NCBI RefSeq assembly: GCF_004327985.1
Contig: NZ_SJDL01000013.1
Span: 47,254-111,253 of the forward strand
DNA: 64,000 nt
Reading direction: 5' to 3'
Source: Marinobacter halodurans
Lineage (GTDB): Bacteria > Pseudomonadota > Gammaproteobacteria > Pseudomonadales > Oleiphilaceae
Part shown: positions 1 to 11,545 of the stretch, piece after piece
How the letters are laid out: every line of letters starts with the position of its first letter
Numbering within the stretch: the stretch's first letter is position 1
Made by a program: the position numbers and the translations under genes
Notes under the pieces: generated by a model
Seen by the model: only the letters and a program-made list of their open reading frames with translations
Told to the model about the DNA's origin: nothing
Database searches by the model: none

Positions 1-1212
1 GCCGCCGTGCGCTGTGGCGAGGCCATCGGCTATATCGGTGCCGGCACCGTGGAGTTTCTCTACGAACCTGGCGGCTATTTCTACTTCATGGAAATGAACA
101 CCCGCCTGCAGGTCGAGCATCCGGTCACCGAACTGATCACCGGGCTGGACCTGGTGGAGTGGCAGATCCGTATCGCCAATGGCGAGGCTTTGCCCTGGGC
201 CCAGGACCGGTTGGCCTGCCGTGGCCACGCCATGGAAGCCCGGGTCTATGCCGAGGATCCGGACAACGACTTCCTGCCCGTGACCGGCCGTCTGCACCAC
301 CTGCGCGAGCCGATGGACCTGCCGCACGTGCGGATCGATTCCGGCGTCGCGGAAGGCCAGGACATCACCCCCTGGTACGATCCCATGCTGGCCAAGGTGA
401 TCACCTGGGGTGAGGACCGGGATACGGCGCGCCAGCGCCTGATCGACGCCCTCGCCCGCTACGAGGTCATGGGCGTCACCCTCAACACCGATTTCGTCGC
501 CCGCGTCCTGCGCGAACCCGATTTCGCCAACGGCGAATTGACCACCCACTTCATCGAGACCCACGCTGAGGCGTTACGGACGCCGGAGTTTGCGCCGGAG
601 GAACAGCAGGCCCTGAGCTGGCTGGCCTGGCAGCAGGCCGCACGCTCCGAAGGGGTACCCGGCCCCTGGTCGATGCAGGACAGCTTCCGCCTCGGCGGTC
701 CCCGTCAGCAACGCTGTGAGTTGCGAATCGGCGATCAGGACAGCACGCTGGGTTATGAGATGATCAACGCTCGGCGGGCACGACTGCAGGCGGATGGCGA
801 TTCGCCGGCACTGACATTGTCCTGGCAGCCGGCAGACCATGGCGCCCTGACCGTCCAACTGAACGGACGCCGCGTGCGCCTGGCCTGGGCCAGTCACGGC
901 GAGAAGCTTGGTCTCTTTGCCGGGAACACATCCTGGACGGCGCTGGTGAACCATCCCGAGGAGCAGGTGCAGGACGCCGACAGCGATGCCCACCTGACCG
1001 CGCCGATGCATGGCCGGGTCATTGCCGTGAACTGTGCCGAGGGCGACACGGTCGAACCCGGTAAGAGCCTGGTGGTCATGGAAGCCATGAAGATGGAGCA
1101 CAGCCTGAAGGCCCCGGCCAAAGGCCGCGTCGTCGCGCTGCATTGCGCCGAAGGCGACAGCGTGGGTGCCGGCCAGGTCCTGGTGGACTTCGAAGCGGAG
1201 GAAGACGCATGA
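1..1212 (+). CDS. liuD: Methylcrotonyl-CoA carboxylase biotin-carrying alpha subunit, 5'-truncated
   Basis: This is the C-terminal 403 residues of an acyl-CoA carboxylase alpha chain; the frame is open to the left edge, so the start and the N-terminal biotin carboxylase part lie outside. Visible are the end of the ATP-grasp/biotin carboxylase domain (MEMNTRLQVEHPVTE near nt 88-135), the biotin carboxylase C-terminal domain, a linker, and a biotinyl domain with the lipoyl/biotin motif EAMKMEHS. The biotinylated Lys codon is 1090-1092. It carboxylates 3-methylcrotonyl-CoA in leucine breakdown, or possibly geranyl-CoA (atuF-like). I prefer leucine because the next gene, overlapping by ATGA, is HMG-CoA lyase, the following step of the Liu pathway. 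The partner beta subunit and dehydrogenase are expected upstream of the window. Confidence 0.93.
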   Translation, partial: AAVRCGEAIGYIGAGTVEFLYEPGGYFYFMEMNTRLQVEHPVTELITGLDLVEWQIRIANGEALPWAQDRLACRGHAMEARVYAEDPDNDFLPVTGRLHHLREPMDLPHVRIDSGVAEGQDITPWYDPMLAKVITWGEDRDTARQRLIDALARYEVMGVTLNTDFVARVLREPDFANGELTTHFIETHAEALRTPEFAPEEQQALSWLAWQQAARSEGVPGPWSMQDSFRLGGPRQQRCELRIGDQDSTLGYEMINARRARLQADGDSPALTLSWQPADHGALTVQLNGRRVRLAWASHGEKLGLFAGNTSWTALVNHPEEQVQDADSDAHLTAPMHGRVIAVNCAEGDTVEPGKSLVVMEAMKMEHSLKAPAKGRVVALHCAEGDSVGAGQVLVDFEAEEDA

Positions 1213-2143
1213 CGGGCGAGAAAGTAACGCTGGTGGAAGTGGGTTTGCGGGACGGCCTGCAGAACGAGGCGACGGCGGTTTCCCACGAGGACCGTGCCCG
1301 CTGGTTCAACGCGCTGGCCGATACCGGCCTCACGCGGATCGAGGCCGGCAGCTTCGTTTCCCCCAAATGGGTCCCGCAGATGGCCAATACCGATGCGGTC
1401 ATGCAGGCCATCCGCCGGCGGGACCATGTCTCGGCGGAAGTCCTGGTGCCCAACAGCAAGGGCCTGGAAGCGGCCCTCGCCGCCGACGCCGACGTGATTG
1501 CCGTGTTCACCGCAGCATCGGAAAGCTTCAACCGCAAGAACATCAACTGCTCCATCGAGGAGAGCATCGCGCGCTTCGAGCCGGTGGTCAGCGGCGCCAA
1601 ATCCGCGGGCAAGCGGGTTCGGGCCTATGTTTCCTGTGTGGTGGGCTGTCCGTATGAAGGCCCGATCGCACCGGGCCAGGTGGCCGACGTCGTCCAGAAG
1701 CTCCTGGAACTGGGCGCCGACGAGGTCTCCCTGGGCGACACCATCGGCGTGGCCCGCCCGCGCGAGATCCATGCGTTGCTGGATGCAACCCTGTCGCTGA
1801 TGCCCACGGAAAACCTGGCCCTGCACTGCCACGACACCCGTGGCCAGGCCATTGCCAATATCTACGCCGGGCTGGAGCGCGGCATCCGGATCTTCGACAG
1901 CGCCGTTGCCGGCCTGGGCGGCTGCCCCTACGCCAAGGGGGCAACCGGCAATGTGGCCACCGAAGATGTGCTTTACTTGCTACAGGGCGAGGGTTTCGAG
2001 ACCGGCGTCGACCTGCACGCCGTGGCCCGGGTCGGCCGGGAAATCTGCGAACTGTTGGGCCGCTCCAACCCGTCGCGCACCGGTAAAGCCCTCACCGCGC
2101 ATTTAACCGAAGACGATTTGATGACGGGACAGGATCAGGATTC

Positions 2144-2147
<4 letters not shown>
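1209..2147 (+). CDS. liuE: Hydroxymethylglutaryl-CoA lyase
   Basis: A 312-aa TIM-barrel lyase that cleaves 3-hydroxy-3-methylglutaryl-CoA to acetyl-CoA and acetoacetate, the last step of leucine degradation. The N-terminus VEVGLRDGLQNE carries the metal/catalytic Arg-Asp pair of the HMGL-like family. The loop AGLGGCPYAKGATGN matches the family active-site signature with its catalytic Cys. CVVGCPYEGP is also typical. The ATG at 1209 overlaps the liuD stop (ATGA), so translation is probably coupled. The frame is open further upstream, but that part lies inside liuD. Its product acetoacetate is the substrate of the acetoacetyl-CoA synthetase encoded directly downstream. Confidence 0.95.
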
Positions 2148-4117
<1,970 letters not shown>

Positions 4118-4163
4118 TACCGGCTAACGGCCGTCCGTCCCCGGGCGGCCGACAGGGACCGTT

Positions 4164-5564
4164 ATGACACGCGCATCCGGATTCACCCTGGAGGATCTTT
4201 CAGACCTCTCTGAGAGCCCCCTGCTCACGCTTCTCGACCACATCTGCGAAGGCAGCCTGATCGTTGACGACCACGCCCACGTGCTCTGGATCAGCGACAA
4301 GTATCGCGACGTCCTCGGCATCGACCGGGATCTCGCCGTCCGCGGACAGCCCGTCGAAGAGCTGATCCCCAACAGTATGATGCGCCAGGTGGTGCGCAGT
4401 GGTCAGCCCATCCTGCTGGACCTGCTGCGCAGCCGGGAAACCTGGATGGTGGTCACACGCATCCCCATCCGCGATCAGGCCGACCGGGTGATCGGCGGCA
4501 TTGGCTTCGTGTTCTACAAGGACATGGACTACCTGAAGGCGTTCGTTGAGAAATACGGCCGCCTGCGCGGTGTCCCCAGCACCGCTGAACGCCAACTCGC
4601 CAATATGCGGGACACCAAGTACACCTTTGCCGATTTCATCGGCCAGAGCGCACCGGTAGAGCAGCTGCTGCAACGAGCCCGGCGGGCGGCCGAGCTGGAC
4701 ACCACCGTCCTCCTGCTTGGGGAAACGGGTACCGGCAAGGAGGTCCTGGCCCATGCCATCCATCACGCCTCCGTAAGGGCCGAACGGCCGTTCGTCAGCA
4801 TCAACATGGCGGCGGTGCCGGACAACCTGATGGAGGCGGAATTCTTCGGGGTGGCGCCCGGCGCCTATACCGGCGCCGACCGTAAGGGACGCAAAGGCAA
4901 GATCCAGTTGGCCGACAAGGGTACGCTGTTCCTGGATGAGGTGGGCGACCTGCCCCAAAGCCTGCAGAGCAAGCTGCTGCGGGTCCTGCAGGAGCAGGAG
5001 TTCGAACCGCTGGGTTCCAACGAGGTGATCCGGGTCGACGTCCGCATCATCGCCGCCACCAGCAAGGATCTCAAAGCCATGGTGGATGCCGGTGATTTCC
5101 GGGCGGATCTCTACTATCGGCTCAATGTCCTGCCCATCGAAGTGCCCCCGTTGCGCGACCGGATGGAAGACATCGAACTGCTCGCCAACACCATGATCGA
5201 TCGCATTGCCCACAATCTGGGCATGTCCCCCAAGTGGCTCAGCGCCGCAGCCCTGGACTACCTGCGCGATCATGCCTGGCCCGGCAACGTTCGCGAACTG
5301 CAGAACACCCTGGAGCGCACCTTCATCTTCGCCCAGAGCCCGATCCTCCAGGCCGAAGACTTCCTGCCACCGGCGCCGGACCGCCTGCACGAGTCCGCCG
5401 GCGCCGCCGGTATCGAGACCCTGCAGCAGACGGTCGCCCGGGCCGAGCGTGACGGCATTCGCAAGGCGCTGGACGCCACCGGGAACAACCGGTCCCGGGC
5501 CGCACGCATCCTCGGCATCTCCCGCGCCAGTCTCTACGAGAAGATGGCTCGATACGGGCTTTGA
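4164..5564 (+). CDS. Sigma-54-dependent activator, PAS-AAA+-Fis HTH
   Basis: A 466-aa enhancer-binding protein. Residues about 20-125 look like a PAS sensor domain, so it probably senses a ligand rather than being phosphorylated. The AAA+ core has Walker A GETGTGKE at 186-193, the sigma-54 contact loop in the GAYTGA form at 233-238, and Walker B in LFLDEVGDLP. The C-terminus has a Fis-type helix-turn-helix (NNRSRAARILGISRASLYEK). It lies 46 nt after aacS and just before a region with two dyad operators and a -24/-12 promoter. By position it most likely activates the TRAP transporter genes, perhaps in response to a short-chain oxo acid. The effector is not determinable from sequence. Confidence 0.92.
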   Translation: MTRASGFTLEDLSDLSESPLLTLLDHICEGSLIVDDHAHVLWISDKYRDVLGIDRDLAVRGQPVEELIPNSMMRQVVRSGQPILLDLLRSRETWMVVTRIPIRDQADRVIGGIGFVFYKDMDYLKAFVEKYGRLRGVPSTAERQLANMRDTKYTFADFIGQSAPVEQLLQRARRAAELDTTVLLLGETGTGKEVLAHAIHHASVRAERPFVSINMAAVPDNLMEAEFFGVAPGAYTGADRKGRKGKIQLADKGTLFLDEVGDLPQSLQSKLLRVLQEQEFEPLGSNEVIRVDVRIIAATSKDLKAMVDAGDFRADLYYRLNVLPIEVPPLRDRMEDIELLANTMIDRIAHNLGMSPKWLSAAALDYLRDHAWPGNVRELQNTLERTFIFAQSPILQAEDFLPPAPDRLHESAGAAGIETLQQTVARAERDGIRKALDATGNNRSRAARILGISRASLYEKMARYGL

Positions 5565-5614
5565 TCCGACGAGGTCGCCCGAATCGCGGCCGTTCGAACA
5601 GGGCGTCCATATTT

Positions 5615-5641
5615 TCAGACAGTGTCTGAGATGTCAGACAC
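5615..5641. promoter_or_regulatory. Dyad operator, upstream copy (putative activator site)
   Basis: GTGTCTG at 5622-5628 and CAGACAC at 5635-5641 form a perfect 7-bp dyad around a 6-nt spacer. An overlapping second dyad, TCAGACA-g-TGTCTGA, spans 5615-5629. The same GTGTCyG-N6-CAGACAC pattern recurs 68 bp downstream. This is the placement expected for upstream activating sequences of the sigma-54 activator encoded just to the left. The role is an inference. Confidence 0.65.
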
Positions 5642-5689
5642 ACCCTTCAGGCCCTCGAATCACCGAGTCCGTAACGTCACCCCTATTTT

Positions 5690-5709
5690 GTGTCCGGATT
5701 TCCAGACAC
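5690..5709. promoter_or_regulatory. Dyad operator, downstream copy (putative activator site)
   Basis: GTGTCCG at 5690-5696, a 6-nt spacer, then CAGACAC at 5703-5709. The arms and spacing match the upstream copy with one mismatch. It lies about 75-95 bp upstream of the -24/-12 element, a usual distance for binding of a sigma-54 enhancer protein. Confidence 0.6.
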
Positions 5710-5782
5710 TTCGGCTTTTACGTAGCTGAAACCCCTTACCAAAAACCGAACATGTCATTGTTTTTAATGATCTTTCTATCGT

Positions 5783-5798
5783 TGGCACAAGGATTGTT
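5783..5798 (+). promoter_or_regulatory. Sigma-54 (-24/-12) promoter of the TRAP operon
   Basis: TGGCAC at 5783-5788, five bases, then TTGTT at 5794-5798. This matches the TGGCAC-N5-TTGCW consensus except for GT instead of GC at -12. It lies 57 nt before the dctP start, downstream of a sigma-54 activator gene and of two dyad sites. Confidence 0.65.
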
Positions 5799-5854
5799 AT
5801 AGGCCCCTACGGCAGATAACTCCCTGCACACAACAACAATAGAAGGAAGTCACA

Positions 5855-6916
5855 ATGATAAAGACGAGCAAATCCCTCGCGTTCCTGTCCGCCTGCGGCC
5901 TCGCCGCCGCCGTAGCAACCACCCCGGCACTGGGGGCAGACAAGATCCGCTGGAAGATGCAGGCCGCCTACGGCAGCAACCTCCCGGCCCTGGGCGATAC
6001 CATTCCCGGCGTTCTCGATGATCTCCGCGAAGCCACCGACAACCGCATCATCATCAAGCATTTCGAGCCCAACAAGCTCGTCCCGACCCTAAACATCACC
6101 GATGCGGTACGCACCGGCAAACTCGAGGCCGGCTATACCTGGATCGGCTACGACCAGGGCAAGATCCCCTCATCCACCCTGTTCTCTGCCGTCCCATTCG
6201 GCATGGAGCCCTGGGAATACATGGCCTGGTGGTACGATGGTGACGGCCAGAAGCTGGCCGAGGAAATCTACGAGAAGAACAACGTCCATCCCGTCCTCTG
6301 TGGCCTGACCGGTCCGGAGACCGGCGGCTGGTTCAACAAGGAGATCAAGAGCCTCGATGACATCGACGGCCTCAAGATCCGCTACGCCGGTATCGGTGGT
6401 CGCATCCTGCAGGAGTTGGGCGCCTCGGTGACCGTCCTTCCCGGCGGTGAAATCTTCCAGGCGCTGGAAAAGGGTGCGATCGACGCCTCCGAGTTCTCCC
6501 TGCCCACCGTCGACCAGAAGCTCGGCTTCTACGAAGTGGCCAAGTACAACTACTTCCCGGGCTGGCACCAGCCTTTCGCGGCCTTCCACCTGATCGTCAA
6601 CAAGGACAAATGGGATGCCATCAGCGACGCCGACAAGACGATGATCAACCTAGCCTGCCAGGCCAGCGTCACCCGCAACCTGGCCAGTGCCGAGGCTTAC
6701 CAGGGCAAGGCCATTGAGTTCATGAAGAGCAAGGGCGCCGAAACCCGGGAATTGCCCGAACCGGTGCTGCGTGAACTGCAGGAAGTCACCAAAAAGGTAC
6801 TGAAGAAAGAAGCGGATCAGGACGAAGACTTCGCCCGTGTCCTGAAGAGCCAGCAGGCATTCCAGGCACAGTATCAGGAATGGCAGGACCTCGGTTACCT
6901 GCCGCGGGATTTCTGA
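5855..6916 (+). CDS. dctP: TRAP transporter substrate-binding protein, DctP family
   Basis: A 353-aa periplasmic solute receptor. Residues 1-28 are a Sec signal peptide, with cleavage likely after ALGA. The mature part follows the DctP fold, including PGGEIFQALEKGAIDASEF, the ligand-contact and hinge segment shared with the 2-oxoacid/monocarboxylate (TakP-like) branch. It delivers a carboxylic acid to the DctQM membrane complex. The start has a good AGAAGGAAG ribosome site. Neighbouring acetoacetyl-CoA synthetase and CoA-transferase genes suggest acetoacetate or a related short oxo or hydroxy acid as ligand; that is inference. Regulation is probably by the sigma-54 promoter just upstream. Confidence 0.92.
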   Translation: MIKTSKSLAFLSACGLAAAVATTPALGADKIRWKMQAAYGSNLPALGDTIPGVLDDLREATDNRIIIKHFEPNKLVPTLNITDAVRTGKLEAGYTWIGYDQGKIPSSTLFSAVPFGMEPWEYMAWWYDGDGQKLAEEIYEKNNVHPVLCGLTGPETGGWFNKEIKSLDDIDGLKIRYAGIGGRILQELGASVTVLPGGEIFQALEKGAIDASEFSLPTVDQKLGFYEVAKYNYFPGWHQPFAAFHLIVNKDKWDAISDADKTMINLACQASVTRNLASAEAYQGKAIEFMKSKGAETRELPEPVLRELQEVTKKVLKKEADQDEDFARVLKSQQAFQAQYQEWQDLGYLPRDF

Positions 6917-6935
6917 TCCCGCACCAGCCTGAATG

Positions 6936-7009
6936 ACACGACAGCCCGTCGTGTAAAGGAACGATGGCCACCCCGGGTGGCCTGGTCGCCGTCCGGCTCA
7001 GTCCGGACG
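6936..7009 (+). promoter_or_regulatory. Three consecutive hairpins between dctP and dctQ
   Basis: Three perfect stems lie in the 142-nt gap: ACACGAC/GTCGTGT (6936-6942 and 6948-6954), GGCCACC/GGTGGCC (6966-6972 and 6976-6982) and CGTCCGG/CCGGACG (6990-6996 and 7003-7009). None is followed by a T tract. They probably protect the 3' end of the dctP message or attenuate dctQM, giving more receptor than permease. Confidence 0.55.
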
Positions 7010-7058
7010 CTGCCATACAGACTTCCCGGGTGGCCCTGACACTCTTCCGGAGATTCAC

Positions 7059-7652
7059 ATGAACGCTTCCTTCGAGGCTACTGCGCCCGAACTTGAACCG
7101 GCGCAGCAGGGGCTGTCCCGAGAGGTATTGCCCCACACCCCGGTGTCCCGGATCATCGACGGCCTTATCCAGCGCATCGGTGAGTTCAGCGCCTGGCTAT
7201 GGCCCCTATTGATGCTGGTGATCATCGTCAACGTGGTGTCTCGCTACGTCTTCTCCCAGGGCTTCATCGAGCTTGAGGAACTGCAGTGGCACATCTATTC
7301 CGCCGGTTTCCTCATTGCCCTCTCCTATGCGCTGCTCAGGGACAGCCATGTGCGCGTGGACCTGTTCCGGGAGCGCTTCAGCTTTCGCACCCAGGCGTGG
7401 GTGGAGCTTGGCGGCATGCTACTGCTGCTGGGACCGTTCATCGGCCTGCTGCTGTACTACTCGATCCCCTACGTCATCGACTCCTGGGATATGAATGAGG
7501 CCTCCAGCGCTCCGGGTGGGCTGAGCCATCGCTGGATCATCAAGAGCGCTCTTCCCCTCGGCCTGGGACTGCTGCTGTTGGCGGCCTTGTCCCGCCTGAC
7601 CCGGCTGCTGGCGTTCCTGTTCGCTTCGGAGGTGCGCCATGCCGATCAATGA
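7059..7652 (+). CDS. dctQ: TRAP transporter small permease subunit, DctQ family
   Basis: A 197-aa membrane protein with about four hydrophobic segments (roughly residues 45-65, 85-105, 125-145 and 163-185), typical of DctQ. The cytoplasmic N-terminus is somewhat long, at about 40 residues. ELQWHIYSAGFLIALSYA matches the conserved DctQ region around helix 2. It pairs with DctM to form the Na+-coupled permease. Its 3' end overlaps dctM by 14 nt, so the two are translationally linked, while dctP is set apart by a structured 142-nt gap. Confidence 0.9.
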   Translation: MNASFEATAPELEPAQQGLSREVLPHTPVSRIIDGLIQRIGEFSAWLWPLLMLVIIVNVVSRYVFSQGFIELEELQWHIYSAGFLIALSYALLRDSHVRVDLFRERFSFRTQAWVELGGMLLLLGPFIGLLLYYSIPYVIDSWDMNEASSAPGGLSHRWIIKSALPLGLGLLLLAALSRLTRLLAFLFASEVRHADQ

Positions 7653-8997
7653 AATGCTCGCCATCGGGATGTTCGCCGCGTTCATCCTGCTGATCTTTAC
7701 CGGTTTCCCGATTGCCTGGGCCCTGGGTGGCGTCGCGATCGCCTTTACCGGCCTTGCCATGCTGTCGGATAACTATCTCGATACCTTTATCGCCATCGAC
7801 TGGAGCTACACCTCCCTGGCCATCGACCGCATCTGGGGCACGATGAGCAGTTGGGTGCTGGTGGCCATCCCCATGTTCGTGTTCATGGGCCAGATGCTCG
7901 ACCGCTCCGGCATGGCCGAGAAGCTGATGTTGAACGTGTCGCGGCTGTTCGGTCGCCTCAATGGCGGCACGGCCATCGCCGTGGTGATCATCGGGCTGCT
8001 GCTGGCGGCATCGACCGGCATCGTGGGCGCCTCCGTTGCCCTGCTCACCCTGCTGGCCGTACCGGTCATGCTCAAGCGCGAGTACCAGCCCGAACTGGCG
8101 GTGGGCACGGTCTGCGCAGTGGGCACCCTGGGCATCCTCATGCCGCCGTCGATCATGCTGGTGATGATGGCCGACCAGTTGGCGATGTCCGTGGGGGACC
8201 TGTTCATGGGCGCGGTTTTCCCCAGCGCCCTGTTGGGCGTGGTGTTTGTGCTCTACATCGTGGTTCGGGGCTGGATGCGTCCGGACATCGCGCCGGCCGG
8301 CGACGACGCCGAGCCGGTTAGCCTGGGCATCATCCTGGACGCCCTCAAATCGATCCTGCCGCCGGCGTTCCTGATCCTGGCCGTGCTGGGCAGTATCTTC
8401 GCCGGCATCGCCACTCCCACCGAGGCCTCCGGCGTCGGTGCCTTCGGTGCCACCCTGCTGGCGCTGGCCAACAAGCGGCTGAACCTGCAGGTCATGCGTG
8501 AGGTGTGCCGGGAAACCAGCCTGACCACCGCCTTTATCTTTGCGTTGCTGATCGGCGCCACCGCCTTCTCGCTGGTCCTGCGCGGCCTCGGGGGTGACGA
8601 AATGATCGCGGATGCGCTGCACGGACTGCCGTTCGGCCCCCATGGCGTGGTGATCTGTATCCTGCTGCTGACGTTCCTGCTCGGTTTCGTGCTGGACTGG
8701 ATCGAGATCACCCTGATCATCCTGCCGCTGGTAGCGCCGGTGATCCACGCGCTGGGCTTCGACATCGTCTGGTTTACGGTCCTGTTTGCGGTCTGTCTGC
8801 AGACATCGTTCCTGACGCCCCCTGTCGGGTTCTCGCTGTTCTACTGCAAGGGCGTGGCTCCGCCTTCGATTGGCGTGAAGACGCTCTACAAAGGCGTGGC
8901 GCCGTTCATCCTGCTGCAGGCCACGGTCCTGGCGATCATCTTCCTGTGGCCCGATCTGGTGACCTGGCTGCCGGCCCAGGCCTACAGCGGACAGTAG
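7639..8997 (+). CDS. dctM: TRAP transporter large permease subunit, DctM family
   Basis: A 452-aa integral membrane protein with about a dozen hydrophobic helices. It forms the ion-coupled transport domain of the TRAP system. It shows DctM hallmarks: GFPIAWALGG near the start, the LGILMPPSIMLVMMAD re-entrant region, ATPTEASGVGAFGA, and LDWIEITLIILPLV near the C-terminus. The ATG at 7639 is preceded by GGAGGTG and lies inside the end of dctQ. A CoA-transferase gene starts 9 nt after the stop and is likely co-transcribed. Confidence 0.93.
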   Translation: MPINEMLAIGMFAAFILLIFTGFPIAWALGGVAIAFTGLAMLSDNYLDTFIAIDWSYTSLAIDRIWGTMSSWVLVAIPMFVFMGQMLDRSGMAEKLMLNVSRLFGRLNGGTAIAVVIIGLLLAASTGIVGASVALLTLLAVPVMLKREYQPELAVGTVCAVGTLGILMPPSIMLVMMADQLAMSVGDLFMGAVFPSALLGVVFVLYIVVRGWMRPDIAPAGDDAEPVSLGIILDALKSILPPAFLILAVLGSIFAGIATPTEASGVGAFGATLLALANKRLNLQVMREVCRETSLTTAFIFALLIGATAFSLVLRGLGGDEMIADALHGLPFGPHGVVICILLLTFLLGFVLDWIEITLIILPLVAPVIHALGFDIVWFTVLFAVCLQTSFLTPPVGFSLFYCKGVAPPSIGVKTLYKGVAPFILLQATVLAIIFLWPDLVTWLPAQAYSGQ

Positions 8998-9006
8998 GAG
9001 GTTTCG

Positions 9007-10536
9007 ATGTCACATCCCAAACTGATATCCGCCGAGCAGGCGGCCGCCCTGGTCCCCGAGGGCGCGACACTGGCGACCGGAGGCTTTGTGGGCATTGGCT
9101 TCCCGGAAGCCCTGGCCCGGGCACTGGAGCAGCGTTTCGTGGCGGACAGGGCGCCCCACGGGCTGACACTGGTCTATGCCGCCGGCCAGGGCGATGGCGG
9201 CAACCGCGGCCTCAACCATCTGGCCCACGAAGGCCTGGTCAAGCGGGTGATCGGCGGCCATTGGGGACTGGTACCCAAGCTGGGCGCACTGGCCTGCAAC
9301 AACCGTATCGAGGCATACAACCTGCCCCAGGGCGTGATCGCGCAGCTCTACCGGGACATCGCGGCCGGCAAGCCCGGCATGCTGACCCACGTCGGCCTGC
9401 ACTCGTTCGTCGACCCCCGTCATGGCGGGGGCCGGATGAACGAGTGCACCCGGGAAAACCTGGTGGAAGTGATGAACCTCCGGGGCCGCGAGTACCTGTT
9501 CTATCCCACCTTCCCGATCAATGTGGCGTTCCTTCGCGGAACGACCGCGGACGCACGAGGCAACATCACCACCGAAAAGGAAGCCCTGCCCCTGGAGAGC
9601 CTGGCCATCGCCCAGGCGGTCCACAACTCCGGCGGCAAGGTCTTTGTCCAGGTGGAGCGCCTGACCGAGCGCCACCAGCTCCATCCCGAACGCGTGCAGA
9701 TTCCCGGCATCCTGGTGGATCACATTATCCTGGCGGAGCCGGAGGAGCACCTGCAGACCTTTGCCGAGCCCTACAACCCGGCGTACACCAGCGAGATCCG
9801 CTTACCGGCGCTGGAGGGAGGCGATCCCCTGAGCGTCCGCAAGCTGATCGGGCGACGCGCAGCCGAGCACCTTGAACCGGGCACGATCGTCAACCTGGGG
9901 ATCGGCATGCCGGAACAGGTGGCGGAAGTCGCTGCGGAAAAAGGCCTGCTGGACCAAATCACTCTGACCATAGAACCCGGTGCCATTGGCGGGCGGCCTG
10001 CCGGTGGCCTGAGTTTCGGGGCCGCAGCAAACGCCGAGGCGGTGATCGACCAGCCCGCCCAGTTCGACTTCTACGACGGTGGCGGCCTGGACCAGGCGTA
10101 TCTGGGTATGGCGCAGGTGGACCAGCACGGTAACGTCAATGTCAGCCGCTTCGGTTCGCGGCTGTCCGGAGCAGGTGGGTTCATCAATATCAGCCAGAAT
10201 GCCCGGCAGGTCTTTTTCATGGGGACTTTTGAGGCCGGCAAACAGTCGATTGCGATCGACGAGGAGGGACTGACCATTGAGCATGGCGGATCCGGGCGCA
10301 AGTTCGTCTCCCAGGTCGAGCACCTGACGTTCAATGGCCGCTATGCGCTGGAGCGGGGCCAACGGGTGTTCTACATCACTGAGCGATGCGTCTTCCAGTT
10401 GACGGAAAACGGGCTGGAACTGGTCGAGATTGCCCCCGGCCTGGACCTGGACCGGGACATCCTCGCCTATATGGACTTCAGACCCGCCATTTCCAGCCGG
10501 CTGCATGTAACCGACCGCAGCCTCTACAGGCCCTGA
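9007..10536 (+). CDS. Fused acyl-CoA:acetate/3-ketoacid CoA-transferase
   Basis: A 509-aa class I CoA-transferase with the alpha and beta halves joined in one chain, as in YdiF or propionate CoA-transferase; the length fits. Residues about 1-240 correspond to the alpha half ([17 protein letters not shown]). Residues about 275-509 correspond to the beta half ([16 protein letters not shown]). The catalytic glutamate that forms the glutamyl-CoA ester is expected at E323 in the TIEPGAIGG context. It moves CoA between acetyl-CoA or another donor and a short carboxylic acid. It lies 9 nt after dctM with GGAGG before its start, so it probably activates the acid imported by the TRAP system. The exact donor and acceptor are unknown. 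Confidence 0.88.
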   Translation: MSHPKLISAEQAAALVPEGATLATGGFVGIGFPEALARALEQRFVADRAPHGLTLVYAAGQGDGGNRGLNHLAHEGLVKRVIGGHWGLVPKLGALACNNRIEAYNLPQGVIAQLYRDIAAGKPGMLTHVGLHSFVDPRHGGGRMNECTRENLVEVMNLRGREYLFYPTFPINVAFLRGTTADARGNITTEKEALPLESLAIAQAVHNSGGKVFVQVERLTERHQLHPERVQIPGILVDHIILAEPEEHLQTFAEPYNPAYTSEIRLPALEGGDPLSVRKLIGRRAAEHLEPGTIVNLGIGMPEQVAEVAAEKGLLDQITLTIEPGAIGGRPAGGLSFGAAANAEAVIDQPAQFDFYDGGGLDQAYLGMAQVDQHGNVNVSRFGSRLSGAGGFINISQNARQVFFMGTFEAGKQSIAIDEEGLTIEHGGSGRKFVSQVEHLTFNGRYALERGQRVFYITERCVFQLTENGLELVEIAPGLDLDRDILAYMDFRPAISSRLHVTDRSLYRP

Positions 10537-10559
10537 AACGCCGGGATACCGAAAACAAA

Positions 10560-10584
10560 AAGGGGCGCCGCAATGGCGCCCCTT
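10560..10584 (-). terminator. Rho-independent terminator, mainly for etfBA
   Basis: AAGGGGCGCC (10560-10569), loop GCAAT, GGCGCCCCTT (10575-10584), a 10-bp perfect stem. Read on the minus strand it is followed by TTTTTGTTTT, so it ends the etfBA message. On the plus strand the tail is only CTTC, so it may act weakly for the CoA-transferase transcript too. Confidence 0.85.
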
Positions 10585-10603
10585 CTTCAACTGAAACAGT
10601 CCT

Positions 10604-11545
10604 TTACAGAACTTTCTTCAGTTCTTCCTCAAGCTGAGGTACCGCTTCGAACAGGTCCGCAACGAGGCCGTAGTCCGCGACCTGGAAGATCGGGGCTTCC
10701 TCGTCCTTGTTGATCGCAACGATCACCTTGGAGTCGGACATACCCGCCAGGTGCTGGATCGCGCCGGAGATACCGACGGCAATGTACAGCTGCGGAGCCA
10801 CGATCTTACCGGTCTGACCGACCTGCATATCGTTCGGCACGAAGCCGGCGTCAACCGCGGCGCGGGAGGCACCAACCGCAGCGCCCAGCAGATCCGCGAC
10901 TTTTTCCAGCATCTGGAAGTTCTCGCCGTTCTGCATGCCACGGCCACCGGAGATGACAATACCGGCACTGCCCAGGTCCGGACGATCGGACTCGGCCAGC
11001 TGCTCACTGACGAAGGAAGAGGTGCCCGCGTCGTGCGCACCGTCAACGGTCTCGACAGAAGCAGAGCCGCCTTCGCCGGCAACCGGATCGAACGCCGTCG
11101 GACGCACGGTGACGACCTTGATGTCGTCGCTGCTCTTCACCGTGGCGATGGCGTTACCCGCGTAGATCGGACGCACGAAGGTGTCTTCAGACTCGACGCG
11201 GATGATGTCGGAAACCTGGGCTACGTCCAGCAGGGCCGCAACGCGCGGCATGAAATCCTTACCGGTGGTACCGGCAACCGCGAAGATATGGCCGTAGTTC
11301 TTGCCCAGGTCGGCAACCAGCAGGGACAGGTTTTCCGCCAGGAAGTGGCCGTAAGCGGCGTTGTCCGCAACCAGGACCTTGTTGACGCCTTCGATCTTGG
11401 CCGCATCTTCGCCGACGGCTCCACAGTTCTCGCCGGCAACCAGAACGTCGATATCACCACCTACAGCCTTGGCCGCCGCGACGACATTCAGGGTCGCCTG
11501 CTTCAGGCTGCTGTTGTCATGTTCAGCAATTACAAGGATGCTCAT
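10604..11545 (-). CDS. etfA: Electron transfer flavoprotein alpha subunit
   Basis: A 313-aa ETF alpha (FixB family) that binds FAD with ETF beta and accepts electrons from acyl-CoA dehydrogenases. The N-terminal domain [10 protein letters not shown] is followed by the C-terminal FAD domain with [26 protein letters not shown] and [11 protein letters not shown], all conserved FAD-contacting segments. The ATG follows the etfB TAA directly (TAAATG), so translation is coupled. It passes electrons on to the ETF-ubiquinone oxidoreductase encoded divergently. Confidence 0.96.
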   Translation of the reverse strand: MSILVIAEHDNSSLKQATLNVVAAAKAVGGDIDVLVAGENCGAVGEDAAKIEGVNKVLVADNAAYGHFLAENLSLLVADLGKNYGHIFAVAGTTGKDFMPRVAALLDVAQVSDIIRVESEDTFVRPIYAGNAIATVKSSDDIKVVTVRPTAFDPVAGEGGSASVETVDGAHDAGTSSFVSEQLAESDRPDLGSAGIVISGGRGMQNGENFQMLEKVADLLGAAVGASRAAVDAGFVPNDMQVGQTGKIVAPQLYIAVGISGAIQHLAGMSDSKVIVAINKDEEAPIFQVADYGLVADLFEAVPQLEEELKKVL

